Shown here piece after piece: positions 6,861-14,426 of a DNA stretch of 19,523 nucleotides. The first letter of the stretch is position 1. The number at the start of each line of letters is the position of its first letter. The notes below the pieces were generated by a model. That model did no database searches, had not been told where the DNA came from, and saw only the letters and a program-made list of their open reading frames with translations. Position numbers and translations under genes: made by a program. The stretch comes from Rhodospirillales bacterium (GTDB taxonomy: Bacteria; Pseudomonadota; Alphaproteobacteria; Acetobacterales; Acetobacteraceae), in NCBI GenBank assembly GCA_025352915.1, contig JANXSA010000652.1:1-19523 (forward strand), read 5' to 3'.

Positions 6861-7624
6861 TGCCGCGCTATGCTTTGATGCTGGAATACCATGGCGCCGG
6901 GTTTTTCGGGTGGCAGCGCCAGGCGAGCGGGTTTTCGGTGCAGCAGGTGCTGGAGGAGGCGGCGGCGCGGCTGGTGGGCGGGGCGCCGGTGGCCAGCATC
7001 ACCGCCGGGCGGACCGATTCCGGGGTGCATGCCAGCGGGCAGGTGGCCAGTATCGACCTGGACCGCGAGATATCCGGCGACAAGCTGCGCGATGCGCTGA
7101 ACTACCACATGAAGCCGCATGCGGTGGCGGTGCTGCGGGCCGGTCTGGCGCCGGCGGGATGGAACCCGCGGTTTTCGGCGATCGGGCGGGAGTATCGCTA
7201 TCGCATCCTCAACCGGCGGGCGCGCGCGGCACTGCAGGCCGGGCGGATGTGGCATGTGCCGCAAGAGCTTGATGCCGCGGCGATGGCGCGCGGGGCCGCG
7301 GCGCTGCTGGGGCGGCATGATTTCACCTCGTTTCGCGCCACCTCGTGCCAGGCGAAATCGCCTGTGCGAACGATCGACCAGCTGGAGGTTCGCCGCGAAG
7401 GCGAGATAGTGGTGATTGACGTGGCCGCCCGCAGCTTCCTGCATCACATGGTGCGCAACATCGTCGGCACGCTGAAGCTGGTGGGCGAAGGGACCTGGCC
7501 GGCGGAGCGGGTGGGGCTGGCGCTGGCTGCTTGCGACCGTGCCGCTGCCGGGCCGACCGCGCCGCCGGATGGGCTGATGCTGATGGCCGTGCGCTATCCC
7601 GAGGATCCGTTCAGCCTGCGGTGA
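6860..7624 (+). CDS. truA: tRNA pseudouridine(38-40) synthase
   Basis: A 254-residue TruA that isomerises uridines 38-40 in the anticodon stem-loop of many tRNAs. The catalytic motif AGRTDSGVHA carries the nucleophilic Asp (about residue 52). The FGWQRQ motif near the N terminus, the FSAIGREYRYRI strand and the HHMVRNIVGTL motif (about 196-206) are typical. It overlaps fmt by one base, so def-fmt-truA is a tight translation-related operon. Its 3' end overlaps the 3' end of the minus-strand membrane-protein gene by 14 bp (7611-7624), so the two convergent genes share no spacer and no obvious terminator. Confidence 0.95.
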   Translation: MPRYALMLEYHGAGFFGWQRQASGFSVQQVLEEAAARLVGGAPVASITAGRTDSGVHASGQVASIDLDREISGDKLRDALNYHMKPHAVAVLRAGLAPAGWNPRFSAIGREYRYRILNRRARAALQAGRMWHVPQELDAAAMARGAAALLGRHDFTSFRATSCQAKSPVRTIDQLEVRREGEIVVIDVAARSFLHHMVRNIVGTLKLVGEGTWPAERVGLALAACDRAAAGPTAPPDGLMLMAVRYPEDPFSLR

Positions 7625-8195
7625 GCCGCAATATCGTGATGCCCAGTGCCATGTCGGCGACCACCAGAAGAGCCGCACGCCCGGCGGACAGGCCGAGGCC
7701 GATACGAGTGGCCGACCATTGCAGCCAGAGCGACCAGCCCATGGCCACCACCCAGGCGGTCTGTCCGATGATGGCCGGCGCGCCGAGCAGGGTGGGTGCC
7801 ATGGCGCAGGCCATCAGCAGGTACTGCACCAGGTTGCACCAGTTCCACAGCACGACGAAGAGCGGCCACAGCTCGGCCCGGTCCATCGCCGCGGCCAGAC
7901 GGTGCGACAGCACGGCATAGCCGAGCCAGGCCAGGACAAAGCTGGCGGTTTCGCGCAGGGTGGCGATGCCGAAGTCGGATATGCCGAGGCTGGCCTGGCC
8001 CTGGTCCTGGCCCAGGCTTTGGATCAGCAGGAAGATCGGCACGCAGAACAGCAGGGCCAGAAAGCTGTGACGCGCCCGCGCCAGCTGTGCCTCGGGGGGC
8101 TCGATGCTGACCAGGAACGCGCCTTCCGGGCGGCCTTGGGCGAGCAGCAGCGCCGCGCGCAGGCCCATCCACGGGCCGATGGAGACGTCGGTCAA
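7611..8195 (-). CDS. Five-helix membrane protein of unknown function (paralogue of the gene upstream)
   Basis: I do not recognise a named family. The 194-residue protein has five hydrophobic segments (about 44-60, 84-100, 109-130, 141-160, 172-190). It shares spaced motifs with its upstream neighbour: a Glu-x-Trp-Pro followed ten residues after the Glu by Asn-Trp (E108, N118-W119), and a Trp six residues before GLGLSxGR (W160, 166-173), then a hydrophobic LLV helix. The start is probably TTG at 8195, 7 nt after the upstream stop; aligning it with the paralogue supports this N terminus. An internal ATG at 8168 is the alternative. It is the last gene of the dapD-dapE unit and its 3' end overlaps convergent truA. 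Function unknown. Confidence 0.75.
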   Translation of the reverse strand: MTDVSIGPWMGLRAALLLAQGRPEGAFLVSIEPPEAQLARARHSFLALLFCVPIFLLIQSLGQDQGQASLGISDFGIATLRETASFVLAWLGYAVLSHRLAAAMDRAELWPLFVVLWNWCNLVQYLLMACAMAPTLLGAPAIIGQTAWVVAMGWSLWLQWSATRIGLGLSAGRAALLVVADMALGITILRLTAG

Positions 8196-8202
8196 GGGGC
8201 GG

Positions 8203-8775
8203 CTAGTCCTGCGCCAGCACGGCGGCGATGATGCGCGGCACCATCACCAGGGTTACGGTGCCGAGATTGATTGCGATGACCAGCAGCGTGGTCCGGCCCT
8301 TGGACAGGCCGAGGCCGTGGCGGGCGAGGAACCAGTGCAGGCTGATGCCATAGGCGGCGATGGCGAACAGCACGGCGATCGCCGCCTGTGCCTCGCCCAA
8401 ACCCATGCGGCGCAACACGCCGGTTGCCATCAGCAGCGCCAGCGCCACCACGGGGACCGCCCATTGCGACCAGTTGAAGGCGACAGCGTAGCGCGGCCAC
8501 CATTCGCCGCGCTGCCAGCGGCCGGCCAACGTAGCCGCAATCACCGCCGGGGCGATCAGGGCGATCAGCGTGGCGAGCAGGTCGGTGACCACCGACAGGC
8601 CACTGCCGGACAGCAGCATCAGCGCGCCGCCAACGAGGGGAAAGGCGACCAGCGGGGCCAGCGAATTGAGGAACGCCTGCCTGGTGGCGCCGAATTCGGC
8701 GAACCCCTGGGGTTGGAACCGTGCCAGCCGGAACACGCCGCGGATCACGCTCCGGCGTGGTTGCGGATCGCTCAT
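8203..8775 (-). CDS. Five-helix membrane protein of unknown function
   Basis: This 190-residue protein has a basic N terminus (about 1-33) and five hydrophobic segments (about 36-57, 62-85, 95-118, 130-150, 162-185). Motifs shared with the downstream paralogue are EWWP at 91-94 with NW at 101-102, and W148 followed by GLGLSKGR at 154-161. The N-terminal pattern [14 protein letters not shown] is followed by a Phe/Leu-rich first helix. The start ATG at 8775 overlaps the dapE stop by four bases (ATGA), so it is translationally coupled to dapE. No catalytic or transport motif is visible. A Yip1-like membrane fold is one possibility, but I cannot confirm it. Confidence 0.8.
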   Translation of the reverse strand: MSDPQPRRSVIRGVFRLARFQPQGFAEFGATRQAFLNSLAPLVAFPLVGGALMLLSGSGLSVVTDLLATLIALIAPAVIAATLAGRWQRGEWWPRYAVAFNWSQWAVPVVALALLMATGVLRRMGLGEAQAAIAVLFAIAAYGISLHWFLARHGLGLSKGRTTLLVIAINLGTVTLVMVPRIIAAVLAQD

Positions 8776-9905
8776 CGCAGCAGCTTGTCGAGCACCGCCC
8801 GATAGATGCGGGCGAGGTCGCGCAGTTCGTCGACCGGCACGCGCTCGTCGACCTGGTGCATGGTTTGGCCAACGAGGCCGAATTCGGCGACCGGGCAGTA
8901 GCGGGCGATGAAGCGGGCATCGGAGGTGCCGCCGCCGGTGTCCAGCTTCGGCTGGCGGCCGGTGGCTTCGGCGATGGCGGCGGTCAGGGCTTCGATTTCG
9001 GGGCCGGCTGGGGTGAGGAAGCTTTCGCCGGAGATCGACACGTCGAGGTCGAATCGCTCGGCGTGGCGCTCGGCGGTGGCGCGGACCCAGGCGGCCAGCG
9101 AGGCGCCGCTGTGGCGTTCGTTGAAGCGGATGTTGAGCATCAACTTCGCACTGGCCGGCACCACGTTGGTGGCGGTGTTGCCGACATCGATGCTGGTGAC
9201 CTGGATGCTGGTGGGTTCGAAGAATTCGCTGCCGGCGTCGATCGGGGCGGCGGTCAGGGCGGCGGCGATGCGCACCAGCCGGTGGATCGGATTATCGACG
9301 CGGTGCGGATAGGCGACGTGGCCCTGGATGCCATGCACCGTGAGGGTCATGTTGACGCTGCCGCGCCGACCGACCTTGATCATGTCGCCCAGGGCGGTGG
9401 GGTTGGTGGGTTCGCCGACGATGCAGAAATCCGGCACCTGGTTGTTCGCCTGCATCCATTCCAGGACGCGGACCGTGCCGTCGATCGCCGGGCCCTCCTC
9501 GTCGCCGGTGATCAGCAGGCTGATCGAGCCTTTGGGTGCGCCGGCTTTGAGGTGATCGGCGGCGGCGGCGACAAACGACGCGATGGCCCCCTTCATGTCG
9601 CAGGCGCCGCGGCCATAGAGAACGCCGTCGCGGATATCGCCGGCGAAGGGGCCGCTGGTCCAGTTGGCGGCACCTTCCGGCACCACATCAGTATGGCCGG
9701 CGAAGCAGATATGCGGTCCTTCGCCGCCGATGCGGGCGAAGAGGTTCTCAATCTCGCCGTAGCGCAGGCGCGTCACGGTGAAGCCGATCGCTTCCAACGC
9801 GGTGGCCAGCACGTCCTGCGCACCGGCATCTGCGGGCGTAACAGAGGCACAGCGCAGCAGGGCCTGCGCCAGCACCAGCGGGTCGTGCGCCGTATTGCCG
9901 GACAT
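8772..9905 (-). CDS. dapE: Succinyl-diaminopimelate desuccinylase
   Basis: A 377-residue M20-family metallohydrolase that cleaves N-succinyl-LL-2,6-diaminopimelate to LL-diaminopimelate and succinate in lysine and peptidoglycan precursor synthesis. The di-zinc ligands and catalytic residues are in place: AGHTDVVP (His71, Asp73), RGACDMKG (Asp103), GDEEG (Glu136-Glu137), VGEPT (Glu165) and MHQVDE near the C terminus. The GGGTSDARF motif, typical of DapE, is also present. It starts 2 bp after the dapD stop, so the two succinylase-pathway genes are adjacent in reaction-linked order. The end overlaps the first membrane-protein gene by four bases. Confidence 0.95.
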   Translation of the reverse strand: MSGNTAHDPLVLAQALLRCASVTPADAGAQDVLATALEAIGFTVTRLRYGEIENLFARIGGEGPHICFAGHTDVVPEGAANWTSGPFAGDIRDGVLYGRGACDMKGAIASFVAAAADHLKAGAPKGSISLLITGDEEGPAIDGTVRVLEWMQANNQVPDFCIVGEPTNPTALGDMIKVGRRGSVNMTLTVHGIQGHVAYPHRVDNPIHRLVRIAAALTAAPIDAGSEFFEPTSIQVTSIDVGNTATNVVPASAKLMLNIRFNERHSGASLAAWVRATAERHAERFDLDVSISGESFLTPAGPEIEALTAAIAEATGRQPKLDTGGGTSDARFIARYCPVAEFGLVGQTMHQVDERVPVDELRDLARIYRAVLDKLLR

Positions 9906-9907
9906 GT

Positions 9908-10732
9908 TCAGTAGCGCAGCAGCTCGTTGATGGCGGTTTTCGCGCGGGTGCGTGCGTCGACCTGCTTCACGATCACCGCGCAGTAAAGCGACGGCGTGCC
10001 GACCGGGCCGGGCATCGCGCCGGGGACCACGACGGAATAGGGAGGCACCCGGCCGACATGCACTTCGCCAGTGTCGCGGTTGATGATCTTGGTGGTGGCG
10101 CTGAGAAACACGCCCATCGCCAGCACCGCGCCGCGCTCGACGATCACGCCCTCGACCACCTCGGAGCGGGCGCCGATGAAGCAATCGTCCTCGATGATCA
10201 CCGGAGTTGCCTGCAGCGGTTCCAGCACGCCGCCGATGCCGACGCCGCCCGACAGGTGGCAGTTGGCGCCGATCTGGGCGCAGCTACCGACCGTCGCCCA
10301 GGTATCCACCATGGTGCGGCTACCGACATAGGCGCCGACATTGACGAAGCTCGGCATCAGCACGACGTCGGGCGCGATATAGGCGCTGCGGCGGACGATC
10401 GCGCCCGGCACGGCGCGGAACCCGCCCTTGCGGAATTGCTCGGCGTCCCAGCCGGCGAACTTCATCGCCACTTTGTCCCACACCGGGGCGCCGCCAGTGC
10501 CCTCCATCAGCGCCGAGTCGTACAGGCGGAAAGACAGCAGCACCGCCTTCTTCAGCCACTCGTTGACGACCCAGTCGGCGCCGATCTTCTCGGCGGTGCG
10601 CAGCGTGCCGGCCTCAAGCCCGGCCAGCGCATGTTCCACCGCCTCACGGTCGGCACCCTTGGTCTGGGCATTCAGCGAATCGCGCCGCTCCCACAGGGTT
10701 TCGATCGTTGAACGCAGGGACAAATCGCTCAT
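9908..10732 (-). CDS. dapD: 2,3,4,5-tetrahydropyridine-2,6-dicarboxylate N-succinyltransferase
   Basis: A 274-residue left-handed beta-helix acyltransferase that succinylates tetrahydrodipicolinate with succinyl-CoA. The helical N-terminal domain (about 1-95) is followed by hexapeptide repeats around [15 protein letters not shown] and [15 protein letters not shown], then [17 protein letters not shown] and [14 protein letters not shown], all typical of DapD. The start ATG at 10732 has GAGGAGG nine bases upstream; an upstream in-frame start at 10798 is rejected. It heads the dapD-dapE-membrane-membrane unit. Confidence 0.95.
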   Translation of the reverse strand: MSDLSLRSTIETLWERRDSLNAQTKGADREAVEHALAGLEAGTLRTAEKIGADWVVNEWLKKAVLLSFRLYDSALMEGTGGAPVWDKVAMKFAGWDAEQFRKGGFRAVPGAIVRRSAYIAPDVVLMPSFVNVGAYVGSRTMVDTWATVGSCAQIGANCHLSGGVGIGGVLEPLQATPVIIEDDCFIGARSEVVEGVIVERGAVLAMGVFLSATTKIINRDTGEVHVGRVPPYSVVVPGAMPGPVGTPSLYCAVIVKQVDARTRAKTAINELLRY

Positions 10733-10760
10733 CGGGGCAGGCCTCCTCGCCAATTCGCGG

Positions 10761-10789
10761 ACCATGCGCAGGCCGGCTAGCGCTGTCAA
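10761..10789 (-). promoter_or_regulatory. Possible promoter of dapD
   Basis: The minus strand holds a perfect -35 hexamer TTGACA (10789-10784), then 17 bp, then CATGGT (10766-10761), a weak -10. The transcript would start about 20-25 nt before the dapD start codon. The -35 sits at the edge of the 20-bp tandem repeat, in the one position where the repeat unit reads GATTGACA instead of GATTGCCC. The spacing and -35 are good, the -10 is poor. Confidence 0.35.
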
Positions 10790-10838
10790 TCGAGGCACAG
10801 GCCGGGCAATCGAGGCGCAGGCCGGGCAATCGACACCG
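10787..10838. repeat. 20-bp tandem repeat, about 2.5 copies, between dapD and the GGDEF gene
   Basis: The unit CAATCGAGGCRCAGGCCGGG occurs at 10787-10806 and 10807-10826 (one A/G difference). A degenerate partial copy (CAATCGACACCGGG) follows to about 10838. It lies in the 185-bp gap between the divergent dapD and diguanylate cyclase genes and abuts the candidate dapD -35 box. Beyond the repeat and promoter match I see no small gene or RNA in this gap. Confidence 0.75.
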
Positions 10839-10917
10839 GGCGGGCGCTGCGGGCGCGGGTGTTCATTCGGAATTTACGTCTTTCATCTTGGATGGCGGAA
10901 CACGAGGAGCGTACGCC

Positions 10918-12399
10918 ATGCCGCTGGCACCAGAAACTGGACCGGTCGCCATCATCGCGCCGCAACCGCCCCGGCCCATCAGCCGGGCGGCCGGACTTGG
11001 CGGGTTGGATCCGGCCAGCCCCGGCACGCTGGAGGCGGATGCATCACGCCGCGACGCGCTGAACGCCGCATTGCTGGAAAGCCGGCAACGCTGGCGCGAA
11101 CTGGTCAACCTTGCCGCCGACTTTGCCTTTGAAACCGATGCCCAGGGGCGCTTTGTCTTCATTTCGCCGGACCAGGCGATCGGCTGGTCCAGCAATCTGC
11201 TGATCGGTCAGCCCGCGGGGCTGCTGCTCGCCGATGCCGCCGGGCTGACCGGGTTCGACCCGTTCCGGCCGACCGTGCGCACCCGTGGCCGCCGCGCCTG
11301 GCTGCGGCGTCCGGATGGCAGCCCGATTTGCCTCACCTTCAGCGCCGCACCGATCCTGGACGACCACGGCCAAGTCATCGGCGCGCGCGGGGTGGGCCAG
11401 GACATCACCGAACAGGACCTGCACGAATCCCGCCTTGCCGCCACGCTGCGCCGCAGCCAAGTGGTGGAACACATCCTCGCCGCCATGCACAAGGAAGTGC
11501 AGGCGCCGCGCATGATGAAGGCAGCACTCGGTGCCATGGTCACGTCGATGGGGGCCGAGGGGGCCGTGGTGATCGATCTGTTGGGCGACGGCGTGCAGGC
11601 CGCGTTCCTGCATCAGATCGGCGTGCCGAGTGCGGCCGTGGTGCACACCGCGATGTCACTGATCGAGGCGAACGCCAGCGGGGTGGGCGACGCCATGGCC
11701 AATGATGGCCGCTGGACCCTGGCCTGCCCGGCGCAGACCAGCGGCAGCCAGACGGCGGCGCTGGCGCTGTGGCGCGGGCTCGGCGGGCGGCCGTGGGATG
11801 CCGATGACCGCACCCTGGCCAGTTCGATCAACGCCATCATCCGGGTGGTCCTGCAGCACGAGGCGATGCAGCGCGACATGAACCAACAGGCGCGCACCGA
11901 CCCGCTGACCGGCTTGCTGAACCGCCGCGCTTTCCTCGACGAAATGGGCAGGCGCATCGACCGGCTGAGCCGCGAGGGCCAGCCGGGCACGATCCTGTTT
12001 GTCGACCTCGATGCGTTCAAGCAGCTCAACGACCAGTGTGGCCACGATGTCGGGGACGAGGCGCTTTGCCTGGTGGCCGACCTGCTGCGCGACACTGTGC
12101 GGCCGTCGGATTTGGTGGCCCGTCTCGGCGGCGATGAATTCGCCCTCTGGCTGGACGGCGCCGATGATCTGACCGCGGCCGAGCGCGCCGAGCACCTGAC
12201 GATTACCGCGCCGCGCATGTTACGCGAGCTGACCGGCGGGCACGAGATCCGGCTCGGCATGTCGATCGGCATCGCCACCCGCTGGCCGGCGATGCGCGAA
12301 GGGCTGGACGAGACGCTGCAACGTGCCGACCAGGCTATGTACCAGGCCAAGCGCGCCGGCCGTGGCCAATGGCGCGCCTGGCGGGCGGAGGCGGTGTGA
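10918..12399 (+). CDS. Diguanylate cyclase with PAS and GAF-like sensor domains
   Basis: A 493-residue signalling protein. A disordered Pro/Ala-rich N terminus precedes a PAS domain (about 55-165, ending in a PAC-like VIGARGVGQDITE). A GAF-like segment follows (about 185-315), then a GGDEF domain (about 325-490). The catalytic motif is intact (RLGGDEF, GGDEF at 404-408), the metal-binding Asp lies in FVDLDAFKQLND, and an inhibitory I-site RPSD (395-398) lies exactly five residues before GGDEF. It should therefore make cyclic di-GMP from two GTP with product feedback. No transmembrane segment is seen, so it is probably cytosolic. GAGGAG eight bases before the ATG at 10918 decides the start. 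The stop overlaps the next gene by one base (TGATG). Confidence 0.92.
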   Translation: MPLAPETGPVAIIAPQPPRPISRAAGLGGLDPASPGTLEADASRRDALNAALLESRQRWRELVNLAADFAFETDAQGRFVFISPDQAIGWSSNLLIGQPAGLLLADAAGLTGFDPFRPTVRTRGRRAWLRRPDGSPICLTFSAAPILDDHGQVIGARGVGQDITEQDLHESRLAATLRRSQVVEHILAAMHKEVQAPRMMKAALGAMVTSMGAEGAVVIDLLGDGVQAAFLHQIGVPSAAVVHTAMSLIEANASGVGDAMANDGRWTLACPAQTSGSQTAALALWRGLGGRPWDADDRTLASSINAIIRVVLQHEAMQRDMNQQARTDPLTGLLNRRAFLDEMGRRIDRLSREGQPGTILFVDLDAFKQLNDQCGHDVGDEALCLVADLLRDTVRPSDLVARLGGDEFALWLDGADDLTAAERAEHLTITAPRMLRELTGGHEIRLGMSIGIATRWPAMREGLDETLQRADQAMYQAKRAGRGQWRAWRAEAV

Positions 12400-13628
12400 T
12401 GCCACGCGATGACACCGCCCTGCTGGCGCCGGCCGAGGGCACGACCGAAGCCGCCCGGGTGCGCCTCGGTGCCGCCCCGGATACCGCGCCGGATGTCCTG
12501 CGGTCACTCGCCAACGACCCCGCGGTCACCGTGCGCGCCGCCGTGGCGATGAACCTGGCCGCCGCTGGCGACACCGACCTGGTGCTGGCGCACGACCGTG
12601 ACGAGCGGGTGCGCACGCTGTTGGCGCGCAAGCTGGCGAAGCTGGTGCCCAATCTGGGGCTGGCGGATCGCGCCGCGTTGCGCGAGCGCGCGCTTGGCAC
12701 GTTGAACCGCCTGGTCAGCGACGAGGCGGTGCGCGTGCGCGAGGCGATCGCCGACGTGCTCAAGGATATGCCGCAAGCCCCGCGCAGCATTATCATGCAG
12801 TTGGCGCGCGACACGGTGACGACGGTGTTCGATCCCGTGGTGCGATTGTCGCCGTTGCTGGGGTCGGAGGACCTTTTGGCATTGTTGGCCGGCGCGCCAG
12901 CGGCCGAGATGGCGGTGTCGATCGCGGCCCGGCCAGGCTTGGCCGAGGAGGTCGCCGACGCGGTGGCGGCGACCAGCAATGTGCGCGCCATCACCGCTTT
13001 GCTGTCCAACAGTACTGCGGCGATCCGTGAGTCGACGCTGGATATGCTGGCGATGGCGGGCGCGCCGCACGAGGCTTGGCACAAGCCGCTGGTGAGCCAG
13101 CCGAAGCTGTCCGAGCGCGCCGCCCGCGCGTTGTCCGACTATGTCGCCACGCAGTTGCTCGATGTGCTCGCCGGGCGCGCCGACCTGCCCTTGGCGACCG
13201 CGCGCGAATTGCGGCAGCGGCTCGAACTGCGGTTGAACCCGCCACCCGCCCGCGCCCGGCGCGATCCGGATATCGACCAGGCGATGGTCGAGGCACAGCA
13301 ATTGCTGTCCGAGCACCGGCTGGACGAGGCGGCCTTGTTGGCCGCGATCCAGCGCGGCGAGCCACGCATGGCGACGGCGATCCTGGCGCTGGCGGCCGAC
13401 CTGCCGGCGTCCGTGGTCGATCGCGCGGCGACGCTGCGCAGTGCCAAGGGGCTGATCAGCCTGGTGTGGAAGGCCGGGTTCACGATGAATGTCGCAGGCC
13501 CGCTGCAAACCTTGCTGGCGCGGTTGAATCCCTCGACCATCCTGCGGCCGACGCCTGGCGGGGGGTTTCCGCTGGCGGTTGATGAGATGCGCTGGCAGCT
13601 CGATTTTCTGCGCGACATGGGGCGGTAG
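12399..13628 (+). CDS. DUF2336-type alpha-helical repeat protein
   Basis: A 409-residue, all-helical, soluble protein without catalytic motifs. The N-terminal two thirds show HEAT-like helical repeats, for example LRSLANDPAVTVRAAVAMNL (about 35-54), HDRDERVRTLLARKLAK and LVSDEAVRVREAIADVLKD. The pattern resembles the alphaproteobacterial DUF2336 family, whose members are of unknown biochemical function and often occur near signalling genes. It ends WQLDFLRDMGR. The ATG at 12399 overlaps the GGDEF gene's stop (TGATG), strongly suggesting co-translation. A role as partner or effector of the cyclase is inference. Confidence 0.75.
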   Translation: MPRDDTALLAPAEGTTEAARVRLGAAPDTAPDVLRSLANDPAVTVRAAVAMNLAAAGDTDLVLAHDRDERVRTLLARKLAKLVPNLGLADRAALRERALGTLNRLVSDEAVRVREAIADVLKDMPQAPRSIIMQLARDTVTTVFDPVVRLSPLLGSEDLLALLAGAPAAEMAVSIAARPGLAEEVADAVAATSNVRAITALLSNSTAAIRESTLDMLAMAGAPHEAWHKPLVSQPKLSERAARALSDYVATQLLDVLAGRADLPLATARELRQRLELRLNPPPARARRDPDIDQAMVEAQQLLSEHRLDEAALLAAIQRGEPRMATAILALAADLPASVVDRAATLRSAKGLISLVWKAGFTMNVAGPLQTLLARLNPSTILRPTPGGGFPLAVDEMRWQLDFLRDMGR

Positions 13629-13762
13629 AAAGCAAGAGTCTTCTTTTTCTGAAGAAAAAGAAGCAAAAAGACTTTATCCACTGGCACCCGGCCTCACCGG
13701 ATAGGCCGAGCGCCAATGGATGAAAGTTTTTTGGTTCTTTTTTTCAAAAAAGAACTTCTTTC
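13629..13762. repeat. AT-rich, nearly fully palindromic intergenic element
   Basis: The whole space between two convergent stop codons is an imperfect inverted repeat. Each arm contains its own hairpin: CTTCTTTTTCT/AGAAAAAGAAG (13640-13663) on the left and GTTCTTTTTT/AAAAAAGAAC (13734-13755) on the right. The inner parts also pair (ACTTTATCCACTGGC against the complement of GCGCCAATGGATGAAAGT), and the centre is GGCCT/AGGCC (13690-13707). Base composition is strikingly AT-rich against the GC-rich genes. It can act as a bidirectional terminator, and it looks like a small non-autonomous (MITE- or REP-like) repeat of a type I associate with Acetobacteraceae. No coding capacity is seen. Confidence 0.75.
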
Positions 13763-14347
13763 TTACGTCGCCCCGTTCGGGTCGATCCACCCTATGTGCC
13801 CATCGCTGCGCCGGTAGACGACATTGAGCACGCCGGTCGTGCTGTTGCGGAACATCAGCACCGGCTGGTCAGCGAGGTCCATGCGCATCACCGCGTCGCT
13901 GACCGTCAGCAGGGCGATTTCGGTCGGCACCTCGGCCACCACGGTGGCATAGGTCGCGGCCTTCACGTCACCGGCGGCGGAGGTTTCCTCTTCTTCCTGG
14001 CGCAGGGTGTACTGGCGTGCGGCCTGTGGGCGTTCGCGATGGGCCTGGTCGCGCGCGTGTTCGTTGACCCGGCGGCGGTAGCGGCGCAGGCGCTTGGCGA
14101 TGTGCTCGGCCGCGTCATCGAAGGCGCTGTTGGCGTCGGCCGCTTCGCCCTCACCTCGCAGCATGAGGCCGGGGCCGGCGTGGACATTGATATCACAGGT
14201 AAAAAAGCTGCGCGCCCGGCTGAACGTGACATGGGCTTCCAGGGCGTGGTCGAAATACTTGCCGGCGATGGTGTCCAGCGCCGAGGACACGCGGGTCCTC
14301 AGTGCGTCCGACAGCTCCACCTGCTTGCCCGATACCGTGATCTGCAT
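13763..14347 (-). CDS. hpf: Ribosome hibernation promoting factor, long form
   Basis: A 194-residue long-form HPF. The N-terminal ribosome-binding domain (about 1-100) starts MQITVSGKQVELSDALRTRV and carries FDHALEAHVTFSRARSFFTCDINVH. A charged linker follows (about 100-140). The C-terminal dimerisation domain (about 142-192) includes MRMDLADQPVLMFRNSTTGVLNVVYRR-like sequence and ends GHIGWIDPNG. Long HPF binds the decoding region of the 30S subunit and dimerises 70S ribosomes in stationary phase. The start at 14347 has a GAGGGAAGG sequence upstream. It sits 79 bp downstream of rpoN, the conserved rpoN-hpf order. The ptsN gene that often follows hpf is not here; the palindromic element and a convergent gene follow instead. 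Confidence 0.93.
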   Translation of the reverse strand: MQITVSGKQVELSDALRTRVSSALDTIAGKYFDHALEAHVTFSRARSFFTCDINVHAGPGLMLRGEGEAADANSAFDDAAEHIAKRLRRYRRRVNEHARDQAHRERPQAARQYTLRQEEEETSAAGDVKAATYATVVAEVPTEIALLTVSDAVMRMDLADQPVLMFRNSTTGVLNVVYRRSDGHIGWIDPNGAT

Positions 14348-14426
14348 GGCCTTCCCTCGCGCCCGTTCGTTCGGGACCGCCGGCGGCCCGCCTCAGGCTT
14401 CCCCCCGGTTTCACACCAGGTTCGGC

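Noticed and set aside
8721..9914. A long plus-strand open frame opposite dapE
   Set aside because: The composition is repetitive Gly/Ala/Asp with no family motif, and dapE on the other strand has all its metal ligands.
10781..10838. The short tandem repeat as a CRISPR array
   Set aside because: The units are contiguous, with no unique spacers and no cas genes in the window.
13673..13681. A DnaA-box-like TTATCCACT
   Set aside because: It is a single copy inside the palindromic element with no cluster of boxes, no AT-rich unwinding region and no dnaA nearby.
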